Shown: positions 18,601-25,228 of the stretch, one piece after another
How positions within the stretch are numbered: the stretch's first letter is position 1
Layout: the number at the start of each line of letters is the position of its first letter
NCBI GenBank assembly: GCA_964468205.1
Contig: CAYXVG010000010.1
Coordinates: 73,556 to 137,555 of the forward strand
From: CAWELS01 sp964468205
Lineage (GTDB): Bacteria; Acidobacteriota; Terriglobia; Bryobacterales; Bryobacteraceae
Length of the DNA stretch: 64,000 nt
Reading direction: 5' to 3'
Position numbers and translations under genes: made by a program
The notes under the pieces: model-generated
What the model was told of the DNA's origin: nothing
Databases searched by the model: none
What the model saw: only the letters and a program-made list of their open reading frames with translations

Positions 18601-18699
18601 CTTCTTCTCTGTGATGCCAACCTCGGAAAGCATCCTGAGGATAACTCCGGGCTTGACTTCCAGTTCTCGGGCCAACTCGTTAATTCGAACTTTTCCCAT
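15667..18699 (-). CDS. infB: Translation initiation factor IF-2
   Basis: GTPase that delivers initiator fMet-tRNA to the 30S subunit and promotes subunit joining. The protein is 1010 residues long. It opens with an IF2-N domain (MGKVRINELARELEVKPGVI), followed by a low-complexity Pro/Ala/Gln/Arg linker of about 340 residues, a second IF2-N-like domain around 415-465 and the G domain with GHVDHGKT at residues 517-524, DTPGHEAF as switch II and NKID as the guanine-specificity motif. The C-terminal domains that bind fMet-tRNA follow to residue 1010. The start ATG at 18699 has a GAGGG about nine bases upstream. It lies 125 bases after nusA. Confidence 0.97.
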   Translation of the reverse strand: MGKVRINELARELEVKPGVILRMLSEVGITEKKTHSSSVESDQASRIRKYFARDVPSAPEDRDSGRNSAKDAGAVEKPESKQVSTVSTITEEPQSRKSAAAPSAQTSEHPQPETQPVASGASTSPRPQPLRPPLVGGGGPVTPPLQKLAPTIQPRKSAPAPAPPEKREKAGASPAAPPPAAAPPKPAPPAEPMTPSVAQPEAKPERPAPSQQKPPVAIPAKPVPPPQPGQILAGPRQPLPQRTGISARQGGAVKPGQPIRPAARPTVTPRPPAKKPSIPSPPAQSRQTQPRSGPIVGKPAARPVVPPKPEMVARLKQQSRAPGQPSQPRPGMPQKGPVPGQPIYRGPIRPGQPVMRGPGVPPGRRRGGPHPTSPAGVEPGAPARPAPARRHQTKPGRGKPQVRDRDREGRQQTPMPRRREEITAKVKSITVSEGITVKELSEKMGVKASLVIKKLVERKIFATINQALDAKTAEDLARAFGAKTTKISFEEESVQKVEKGEVEKDLQKRPPVVTVMGHVDHGKTSLLDAIRSTTVAAREAGGITQHIGAYHVQHNDHTIVFIDTPGHEAFTRMRARGAKVTDVVVLVVAADDGVMPQTLEAIDHARAAEVPIIVAINKIDRPDSNPDRVKQQLADRNLLAEDWGGDVVMVPVSAVTGDGLELLLEMIVLVSDIQDLRANPDRPALGTVLEAELDRGRGPVATVLVRNGTLRVGDHFICGAVFGRVRAMFDDRGQQTKAAGPSMPVEVIGLDGLPEVGDTYQVVTDTVKAKQIVIYRESKAREQAMAKGARLTLDKLHEQLREGQTKELNVILKADVGGSAEVVADALQKLSTDKIKVRVISTGVGAITERDVLLATASNAIIVGFNVRPERSATALAEQEKIDIRLHTIIYELSDEIKKAMSGLLEPVFREVFKGRAEVLETFRVTKVGTIAGCLVREGAISRDSEIRLLRDNVVVHTGRIGSLKRFKDDASEVKSGLECGIGIEHFNDVKPGDVIEAFVMERVAVEEMV

Positions 18700-18824
18700 A
18701 AAAAAATGTGTCCCTCACAACGCGGACACCGCCGTACGGCCGGGTTTGGGCTACTTGGACATATTGCACCTCGAAGTCTCAAGCATCCTTCAACACTAGT
18801 CCTCACGCAGTGTGGTCGGAACCC

Positions 18825-20399
18825 TTATATCTTATCAGATTCAGTGTTTTCCACTTCGGGGGCGATTCCGTCATCCGGTGTTGCGTCGACCGGCTCTTCC
18901 CCGGATTCCCGCTGAGTTGTACCCGCCTCTTCCGCGGAAACCTCGGTCTCGTCTTCCGAAGCGACAGTTCCTGCTTCCAGTGTACCCGACTCGGCAGTGT
19001 CTTCAACAAGGGATTCGGCCGTTTCTCCGGTATCGGCGCCGGCAGCGGCTTCCTCCGGCGCCTCTTCCAACAGCGCTTCATCGCCAGGGGTTCCGGGGGC
19101 GGCCTCGTCCCCCGCGTCCTCGTCTTCCACCGCCACCTCGAATTGACTGTAGTAGGCCACGACAGCCGCCTGAATGCCTTGGACCAGGTCTGCATCGAGT
19201 CCCGGAATCTCCTGGAGCTGCTCGGGAGTCATAGCGCCCAACTGCTCAACCGTAGACACCCCGGCCGCCGTGAGCAGATCGACCAGCTCCTCGCTTAAAC
19301 CATGATCCATCAAGACCGAGACGGGCGCACCCGGTACCACCAGGGAAGCCATCTCAGACTCCACTTCTTGCCGCTTCTCTTCCTCGCTCTTGATATCGAT
19401 GTGCCACGCCAGCAGTTTGGCGGCGAGGCGCACGTTTTGCCCCTTCTTCCCGATGGCCAGTGAAAGCTGGGAATCATCGACAATCACTTCCATGTGCCGT
19501 TCTTCCGGATCAATAATGGCGACACGGGTGATCTTCGCCGGACTCAGCGCGTTGGTGGCGAAAACCACTGGATCCTCCGAGAACTGGATTATGTCGATCT
19601 TTTCTCCGCGGAGCTCCCTGATAATAGATTGCACGCGCATACCTTTCATGCCCACGCATGCTCCCACGCTATCCACGTCGCGATCCCGGCTGCTGACGGC
19701 AATCTTCGTCCGCTCACCAGCCTCCCGGGCGCACCCCTTGATCACCACCGTGCCGTCGTAGATTTCAGGCACCTCCTGTTCAAAGAGGCGCATAACGAGC
19801 TCTGGCGCGGCGCGTGATACCGTTACGCCAGCGTTTTTCCCGGCCTTTTCCACACTCTTGATCACGCAGCGGACGCGGTCACTGACGCTGAAACTCTCGG
19901 CCCGGGACTGCTCTCTCTTCGGGAGCCGCGCCTCCGTGCGGCCGATCTCGACGATCAGATCCGGCCCCTCCACTTGCTTCACCGTGCAGTTGACAAGATC
20001 TCCGACCCGATCGGCAAATTCGGTGTATACCGTTTCCCGCTCTGCCTCGCGGACCTTCTGCAGAATCACCTGCTTGGCGGTCTGGGCTGAAATCCGGCCC
20101 AGCGAATCGGTCTTCATCGGAATGCGGATCTCGGAGCCGACCGTTGCCGCGGGATCGAGACGTATCGCTTGGTCCACTGTCAGTTCCCGCTCGGGATCCT
20201 CAATCTGGTCGACCACATGTTTGACTTCAAAGATCTGAATCGCACCGCGTTCGTCAAACTCGGCCACCACATCGCCCTCGTACCGGTACTGCTTCCGGGC
20301 AGCGACAACCATGGCGTCCTTAACGGCCTCGATCAGCACTTCCAGATCGATGCCTTTTTCCTTGCTCAGAATCTCGATGGACTGATAGATACTCGCCAA
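18825..20399 (-). CDS. nusA: Transcription termination/antitermination protein NusA
   Basis: Binds RNA polymerase and nascent RNA to modulate pausing, termination and antitermination. The 524-residue chain has the N-terminal polymerase-binding domain (1-125), an S1 domain (about 133-200), and two KH domains (about 205-345) with CVGMKGMRVQSIIRELRGEK and SLAIGKKGQNVRLAAKL. One helix-hairpin-helix-like repeat follows (EQLGAMTPEQLQEIPGLD). Residues from about 418 onward form an unusually acidic tail rich in Glu, Ala, Gly and Thr, with no counterpart in E. coli NusA. Located 36 bases after rimP. The ylxR/rnpM gene that often sits between nusA and infB is absent. Confidence 0.96.
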   Translation of the reverse strand: MASIYQSIEILSKEKGIDLEVLIEAVKDAMVVAARKQYRYEGDVVAEFDERGAIQIFEVKHVVDQIEDPERELTVDQAIRLDPAATVGSEIRIPMKTDSLGRISAQTAKQVILQKVREAERETVYTEFADRVGDLVNCTVKQVEGPDLIVEIGRTEARLPKREQSRAESFSVSDRVRCVIKSVEKAGKNAGVTVSRAAPELVMRLFEQEVPEIYDGTVVIKGCAREAGERTKIAVSSRDRDVDSVGACVGMKGMRVQSIIRELRGEKIDIIQFSEDPVVFATNALSPAKITRVAIIDPEERHMEVIVDDSQLSLAIGKKGQNVRLAAKLLAWHIDIKSEEEKRQEVESEMASLVVPGAPVSVLMDHGLSEELVDLLTAAGVSTVEQLGAMTPEQLQEIPGLDADLVQGIQAAVVAYYSQFEVAVEDEDAGDEAAPGTPGDEALLEEAPEEAAAGADTGETAESLVEDTAESGTLEAGTVASEDETEVSAEEAGTTQRESGEEPVDATPDDGIAPEVENTESDKI

Positions 20400-20435
20400 G
20401 CCTGTTCCTCTGTCTTATTCCGACTTTCCGGAGAT

Positions 20436-20918
20436 TTACCACTCGAACTTGAGGTGGGCCTTTTCGACATTCCCTAGGTCGAATTCCACAGGCTCACCCT
20501 TGGCCGGTTCCAATGTAACGACACCGCCCTTGATTCCGGCCAGAATCCCCTCCCAGCGCCGCTCACCCGCGACGGGTTGCCGCAAGAGGACTCTCGCCTT
20601 ACTGCCGGCGTGACGTTCGAAGTCCCGCGGTTTCCGGAGGGGGCGCTCGACACCGGGGGAACTAACTTCCAGCCGGTAGCCCTCTCCAGGTATCACGTCT
20701 TCGACGTCAAGAATCGTGCTGACATTCTTCGATATGAATTCGCAGTCCTTGTGAGTGACGCCCTCGGCTTTGTCGATGTAGATCCGCAGAATCCGGTTAT
20801 TTCCACTGCCTTTGAACTCCACATCGACGGGTTCGATACCTTCCGGCGCACCGACCCGCTCGACGATCCCGATGACTCGGGCGATGACTTCTTCCCGGCT
20901 GGCCTTCACTGCTGTCAT
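20436..20918 (-). CDS. rimP: Ribosome maturation factor RimP
   Basis: Needed for 30S subunit assembly. About 160 residues from the ATG at 20918. The family core is clear: RILRIYIDKAEGVTHKDCEF, ILDVEDVIPGEGYRLEVSSPG and GVERPLRKPRDF in the N-terminal domain, and a C-terminal SH3-like domain ending with NVEKAHLKFEW. A GTG at 20945 would add nine residues that are encoded by a terminator hairpin and is therefore rejected. The accepted ATG has no Shine-Dalgarno sequence: the bases before it are the U-tract of that hairpin. First gene of the rimP-nusA-infB-ylxP-rbfA-apbE-hemE-hemG run. Confidence 0.93.
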   Translation of the reverse strand: MTAVKASREEVIARVIGIVERVGAPEGIEPVDVEFKGSGNNRILRIYIDKAEGVTHKDCEFISKNVSTILDVEDVIPGEGYRLEVSSPGVERPLRKPRDFERHAGSKARVLLRQPVAGERRWEGILAGIKGGVVTLEPAKGEPVEFDLGNVEKAHLKFEW

Positions 20919-20923
20919 ACATG

Positions 20924-20947
20924 AAAAAAGTGGGCGCAAGCCCACTT
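20924..20947 (-). terminator. Intrinsic terminator in the rimP leader, likely attenuator
   Basis: On the minus strand AAGTGGGC (20947-20940) pairs with GCCCACTT (20935-20928) over a TTGC loop and the T-run extends to 20924. It ends five bases before the rimP start codon, so a terminator for an upstream gene would leave no room for a rimP promoter. It must therefore be transcribed on rimP mRNA, the setting of a transcription attenuator. Confidence 0.8.
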
Positions 20948-20970
20948 CGGTCGGCTAATTCTTCACTTTC

Positions 20971-20976
20971 ATTATA
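20971..20976 (-). promoter_or_regulatory. -10 box for the rimP-nusA-infB run
   Basis: A perfect TATAAT reads on the minus strand, 53 bases before the rimP start codon. The predicted transcript would begin near 20963 and meet the terminator hairpin within about 20 bases. No clear -35 TTGACA is seen at 16-18 bases upstream. Confidence 0.5.
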
Positions 20977-21118
20977 CACAACCCTCCACGGGCTTTTTCG
21001 AGAAGCTGCTTGATGGTCAGATTGCCCCGGCGGGGCGCAAGATGGTTAGCCCGCAAGCTAATAGCCGCGAAAAGCGGATCTCGGTCGGCAAATCCAACGC
21101 GGGCGAAGGGTGAGTGGG

Positions 21119-21685
21119 CTACAAGCCGCGAATCGGGTCATTGTAGGCGGAGCAGCCTCCGGACCATTGGGGACGGGATCGATTCAGGACTCCTGCCATG
21201 GCCCTGATGTTCGCGGCTGTCAACTGGCTGCCCGCCGTTATCGGCGAGACAGCAAGGCCGTCGCCCTGGTGCAAAGCGCTGCCGCGATGAGTCTTGTTAT
21301 GCATGGCTTCGTGAAAAATCAGCTTGGCCAGCATCGAAGAGTTCGAGCCGAACCGCGTTGTATAAACTTCCGAGGCGGTGAGGCTGTCCGTCCATACGGT
21401 AAGGCCGTCGGAATCGATGCTGCCGGGGCGGCCACTCAGTCCGGGCATGCTGACGACGATGCTGTCCATCCCTGACGAGACGACGTAGACGACGAGTTCG
21501 TGAGCGGCCGGCCCGGGGCACTGGGTCATCCACTGGACTTCGGCGCCTTCGTCGAACCGGCGGCGAAGCGCGGCGTCGGACTGGATCACGCGGTCGAAGA
21601 ATCCTTTGAGCGCCGTGGCAGTCTCGTTTTCGTTTGCCACCCTGGGGGTCCCGAGCTTCACCATGTAGATTTTGTACTTCGCCAT
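21119..21685 (-). CDS. Hypothetical protein with HExxH zinc-binding motif
   Basis: I do not recognise the family. The 188-residue product starts MAKYKIYMVKLG at the ATG 21685; longer frames upstream run into hpnI. The central region is beta-rich, and residues 125-129 read HEAMH inside a helix-like LAKLIFHEAMHNK, the typical zinc and catalytic site of metallopeptidases, with His133 and His139 nearby as possible further ligands. It has no signal peptide or membrane segment. The gene lies 43 bases after hpnI on the same strand and could be cotranscribed with it. Protease activity is an inference from the motif alone. Confidence 0.65.
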   Translation of the reverse strand: MAKYKIYMVKLGTPRVANENETATALKGFFDRVIQSDAALRRRFDEGAEVQWMTQCPGPAAHELVVYVVSSGMDSIVVSMPGLSGRPGSIDSDGLTVWTDSLTASEVYTTRFGSNSSMLAKLIFHEAMHNKTHRGSALHQGDGLAVSPITAGSQLTAANIRAMAGVLNRSRPQWSGGCSAYNDPIRGL

Positions 21686-21728
21686 GGCGTGATTGTAAAC
21701 CATGCCGCACCGAATGGGAAGGCGGGTA

Positions 21729-22850
21729 TCAGCGATTCTTCGCCGGCAGAATCCGGCCTTTGCGGCTAATGTGGAGTTTACGCCCGCGCCAGACAACCGA
21801 GTCGCCCCAGAGCCCGGCGGTCCAGACGGCCACACCAAGAAGGTCGCGTACCGGCATGAGCCAGAAATAGCGGGCGGTGATGGGGCAGCGAAGAACCCCC
21901 ACGCCAACGATGGTTCCAGCGGCGAGCCGAACTGCAACCGCGGCCGCCGCGACAAGCACCCAGCCCGCCACTGCGGCCAGCAGGGCCCAGAGCGTGGCAT
22001 GGGTGAAGATCATGCCCCAGTAGGCCGCGCCCTTCGAGACCCGGATCGTGCGCTGCCAGCGGACTTGGTGCAGCCAGGCCTCTTTCCAGGTGGAAGCTGG
22101 CAGCGTGGTATCCACAATTGTCCGGGAAAGGTGAACACGGTAACCCGCGCCGGTGATCCGACTGGCCAGTTGATAGTCGTCCGAAAGGTAGTCTTCGATG
22201 GCGGCGAAACCTCCGATTCGGAGGAGTTCCTTGGCCCGAAACACCAGCGTGGATCCCAAGCCAAAGTCACGCACGCCAACTATCGGCGCCACTAGGACTC
22301 CAGGCGCAAAGTCGGTTGCCACGCCCAAGGCTTCCACCCGGCCCGGCCATCGTGTGGCGCGCCCCCGGTAGAGGCAGGTAACCAGCCCCACGCCTTCGTC
22401 TTGAAGCGGCGCGGCCACCTGCCGGAGGTAATTTTCCGGGACGGTGATATCGCTGTCATTGACGAGGAGGACCGGATATCGGGCCTCGGCGGCCAGGGTC
22501 TTAAGAACGGCGACCTTCCGGTTTGGCGTGCTCGCGTGGCAATGAATCAGGCGAATCTTTCGCCCTGGAAACGCAGCGATCAGGCGTTCGATCTCGGGAA
22601 TCGCCGGGTCGTCCGGGTCCGCGACGCCGAAGAGCAGCTCGAATTCGCCATAGTCCTGAAGTACGTGAGACCGGATGGCCCGGTAGAACTCCGGATCCCG
22701 CCCGCGCACCGGCTTCAGAATGGAGATGGGCGGTTCCCAACCGGCGGCGGGCTCACGTGCCGTCAGGTGGCGAATCGCCGCGTAGACGGTGACAATCTGG
22801 TAGGCAACCGCCGCGAAGACCATCGCCAGGAGTAAGTATGTCATGGCCAA
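21729..22850 (-). CDS. hpnI: Hopanoid glycosyltransferase HpnI (GT2/GT21 type)
   Basis: Predicted to add N-acetylglucosamine to bacteriohopanetetrol, the first step to glucosaminyl and cyclitol-ether hopanoids. The 373-residue protein has an N-terminal membrane segment (residues 3-25), a ceramide-glucosyltransferase-like GT domain with PPISILKPVRG, Asp78 in VADPDD, NDSD at 131-134, LSDDYQL at 222-228 and HQVRW at 261-265 as the (Q/R)xxRW box, then two or three membrane helices. The start is a TTG at 22850 with GGGAG six bases upstream, or an ATG at 22844. The nearby HpnJ gene supports the HpnI assignment over other family 21 transferases. Confidence 0.85.
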   Translation of the reverse strand: MAMTYLLLAMVFAAVAYQIVTVYAAIRHLTAREPAAGWEPPISILKPVRGRDPEFYRAIRSHVLQDYGEFELLFGVADPDDPAIPEIERLIAAFPGRKIRLIHCHASTPNRKVAVLKTLAAEARYPVLLVNDSDITVPENYLRQVAAPLQDEGVGLVTCLYRGRATRWPGRVEALGVATDFAPGVLVAPIVGVRDFGLGSTLVFRAKELLRIGGFAAIEDYLSDDYQLASRITGAGYRVHLSRTIVDTTLPASTWKEAWLHQVRWQRTIRVSKGAAYWGMIFTHATLWALLAAVAGWVLVAAAAVAVRLAAGTIVGVGVLRCPITARYFWLMPVRDLLGVAVWTAGLWGDSVVWRGRKLHISRKGRILPAKNR

Positions 22851-22878
22851 CGCAATCTCCCGTCGCGGGGCGGCTGCC

Positions 22879-23241
22879 TCAGAACGATAGCATCGCGACC
22901 CCGCATGCTACCAGACCGGCGCCTGCCCAGCGCCTCCAGTTCAACTTCTCCTTCAACAGAAAATAGGCGAGGACGGTTTCCAGAACATAGCTTGCAGCGG
23001 TGGCCGGAACGGCGAAGCTGAGATCGGCAATTGCAAGCAGCTTCAGGAACGCAAAGAAAGAGAGCGCCATGAAGACGATCGAGAGAATCAAGTAACGGCG
23101 GCGGAGTACCCGCGCCATGATTCTGCCCCAACGTCCTGGCAAGAAGTCGTCGATCTGCCCGTGCAGCTTCATCTCTCTGCTCTGGAGCAAGTCACTGACA
23201 ACGGTGGACGTGACCACCAGGGCAACGAGCAGCCACTTCAC
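22879..23241 (-). CDS. Half-size DMT (EamA/ArnE-F-like) membrane protein, second of a pair
   Basis: A 120-residue integral membrane protein with four predicted helices, the size of EmrE, ArnE or ArnF. Typical DMT parts are AIADLSFAVPATAASYVLETVLAYF followed by the conserved end motif KEKLNWRRWAGAGLVACGVA (both quoted in pieces of the family consensus). It starts with a GTG at 23241 that overlaps the TGA of the preceding gene by four bases, so the two are translationally coupled. Such pairs usually form heterodimers that move lipid-linked or small cationic substrates. Sitting between hpnJ and hpnI, it may flip a hopanoid or a glycosylated lipid; that role is an inference. Confidence 0.75.
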   Translation of the reverse strand: MKWLLVALVVTSTVVSDLLQSREMKLHGQIDDFLPGRWGRIMARVLRRRYLILSIVFMALSFFAFLKLLAIADLSFAVPATAASYVLETVLAYFLLKEKLNWRRWAGAGLVACGVAMLSF

Positions 23242-23654
23242 GAGCCTGACTCCTCTCCCGGTGCGGCTGTCTTCGGGGGCGTGGAGCCCACGAGCGCCGT
23301 GCCGGCGGCAATTAGCAATGTGCCGGCCCACCTCTGCCAAGACACGTCTTCGCCGAGGAAAAGGCGTCCGATGATCGCCGTCAGAACGTACCCGGTCGCC
23401 GTTACCGGCAGAACGAAGGTCAAGTCCGCCCGGCTCAGGAGGGTAAGGCGGGTGAGCAACCAGAGAATCAGAAGGCCGATGCCCAACAGTACCGGGGGCG
23501 TGAAGATCGTAGCCAGCATTCCGAAGGCGGATTCAGCCGCCGGAGACCGCCTCATTCCCCAGCTCAGGGAGAAGTTTCCGAACACATTCGTCAGGATGAC
23601 GACGACCGTGAGGGCCAAGGTTTTCGGGCCTATGCGGCCACCGCTCGAGTCCAT
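23238..23654 (-). CDS. Half-size DMT (EamA/ArnE-F-like) membrane protein, first of a pair
   Basis: A 138-residue membrane protein with four predicted helices, paralogous to its downstream neighbour. It shows the same module LTFVLPVTATGYVLTAIIG followed by LGEDVSWQRWAGTLLIAAG. The ATG at 23654 shares its first base with the last base of the hpnJ stop (TGATG), and its own stop overlaps the next start by four bases. The three genes are therefore read as one coupled unit. The best known pair of this kind, ArnE/ArnF, flips undecaprenyl-phosphate-aminoarabinose across the inner membrane. Confidence 0.75.
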   Translation of the reverse strand: MDSSGGRIGPKTLALTVVVILTNVFGNFSLSWGMRRSPAAESAFGMLATIFTPPVLLGIGLLILWLLTRLTLLSRADLTFVLPVTATGYVLTAIIGRLFLGEDVSWQRWAGTLLIAAGTALVGSTPPKTAAPGEESGS

Positions 23655-25120
23655 CAGCCGGCTCGTTCTTCAACGGCCCGGCTAGCGCGGGCTTGTTTAT
23701 GTTCCTTGACGAATCTCTTTCGTTTGGACCGCAGTTCGAGATACTCGCGGGCTTCCTTGTAAAGGCGTTTTCTCTCGGAGGAATCGAACATGGCGTTCCG
23801 CACAATCCGCCAGACAGCCCGCGGACGGAAGTAGTACTCGCCGTAGAAGGTTTCGACCCAATCCACGAGTTCCGCCCGGTCGAGCCCCGGGTAGATAATG
23901 TTAGGCAACTGGTGGCCGCCTTCGTCGGTCATCGAGTCCAAGGTGATCAGATCGTTGGTCTTGGCGTAGTCGTAGAACTCGGTGCCGGGATAGGGGTGGG
24001 CGATAGAGACCTGGATCGTCTCTGTATCCAATTCCTTCGCGAAATCAATCGTGCGGCGAATAGACTCACGCGTCTCTCCGGGAAGGCCGACAATGAAGTC
24101 GCCGTGAACCTTCAAGCCTAGCTTGTGGCAGTTCTCGGTGAACCGGCGCGCCATGTCGATGGTGGCGCCCTTTTTGATGTTCTTGAGAATCTGCGGGTCG
24201 CCGGATTCGTAGCCCACAATCATGAGGCGGCAGCCGGCTTCCTTCATCGCCTTGAGCGTGTCGAAGTCCGTGGTGACGCGCGAGGTGCATGACCAGGTGA
24301 AGTTCAGCGGGCCCAGTTGTTCGCAAATGTCGATGGTGCGGCGCTTCTGGTAGTTGAACGTGTCGTCGTCGAAGAAGATCTCCCGCAATCCCTCGAAATT
24401 CTGGAGTGCCCACCCCACCTCGTTTGCGACGTCCCCGGCCGACCGGAGACGCCAGCGATGCCCGGAATGTGTCTGCGGCCACAGACAGAACGTACACATT
24501 GCCGGACAGCCGCGGGACGAGTAGAGTGCGATGTAGGGGTGTAGCAGGAACGGGACGTTGTACCGGCGAAAATCGAGATCGCGCCGGTAGATCTTAGTGG
24601 CCCAGGGCAGAGCGTCCAGGTCTTCAATGGGTGCGGCGTCGGGATTGTGCACGATCCCGCCGTTGCGCCGGTAGCTTGCGCCGGGCAACTCCTCCAGGGG
24701 TTTTCCCTTGGCGTAGTCGACAATCTGATAATCGAACTCCTTCCGCACAACGAAGTCAATCACCTTCGTATCGCGCAGGCCGCCCTCCGGATCGGTGGTG
24801 ACCGGGGGGCCTACGAAGCAAACCTTCAGCTTGGGGTTCGCATCCTTCATCCGCTCCGCCAGGGCGACATCGACGTAGTACCCGGGAGTGGAGGTGAACA
24901 GCACCAGCAATTCAAATTCCCGTGCCAGGGCGACCGTCTCGGAGATGCTGATTTTGTGAGGCGGAGCGTCCACCACTTTGCTATCCGGCAGCATTCCGGC
25001 CGGATAGCACAACCAGACGGGATACCAGTAGGATTCGATCTCTCTGGTCGCCGGCCAACGCGAACTTGCGCCGCCATCGAAGTTCTCAAATGAAGGGGGG
25101 TTCAAAAACAGTGTTCGCAT
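23654..25120 (-). CDS. hpnJ: Hopanoid biosynthesis radical SAM protein HpnJ
   Basis: B12-binding-domain radical SAM enzyme that in Burkholderia is required for the cyclitol-ether head group of hopanoids, formed from glucosaminyl bacteriohopanetetrol. The 488-residue product starts MRTLFLNPPSFENFDGG, typical of HpnJ, at the ATG 25120. The radical SAM cluster motif is SRGCPAMCTFCLW with Cys205, Cys209 and Cys212. Further HpnJ-like blocks are REIFFDDDTFNYQKRR, LMIVGYESGDPQILKNIKKG and HGDFIVGLPGETRES. It begins the hpnJ-DMT-DMT-hpnI unit. HpnK, the deacetylase expected between HpnI and HpnJ in the pathway, is not in this window. Confidence 0.9.
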   Translation of the reverse strand: MRTLFLNPPSFENFDGGASSRWPATREIESYWYPVWLCYPAGMLPDSKVVDAPPHKISISETVALAREFELLVLFTSTPGYYVDVALAERMKDANPKLKVCFVGPPVTTDPEGGLRDTKVIDFVVRKEFDYQIVDYAKGKPLEELPGASYRRNGGIVHNPDAAPIEDLDALPWATKIYRRDLDFRRYNVPFLLHPYIALYSSRGCPAMCTFCLWPQTHSGHRWRLRSAGDVANEVGWALQNFEGLREIFFDDDTFNYQKRRTIDICEQLGPLNFTWSCTSRVTTDFDTLKAMKEAGCRLMIVGYESGDPQILKNIKKGATIDMARRFTENCHKLGLKVHGDFIVGLPGETRESIRRTIDFAKELDTETIQVSIAHPYPGTEFYDYAKTNDLITLDSMTDEGGHQLPNIIYPGLDRAELVDWVETFYGEYYFRPRAVWRIVRNAMFDSSERKRLYKEAREYLELRSKRKRFVKEHKQARASRAVEERAG

Positions 25121-25228
25121 GCGCGCTTTCCTTGAGCTTACGCTGCGCACATGAGGCGGAGCAAGGAGCGGAGAGGCGTATCCTCCCGGCGTTACAAATC
25201 TCGCAGCGTGATAAGAGTCGAATGCGGC

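Noticed and set aside
20919..20945. N-terminal extension of RimP from a GTG
   Set aside because: These codons are the terminator hairpin and its U-tract; the conserved RimP sequence begins after the ATG at 20918.
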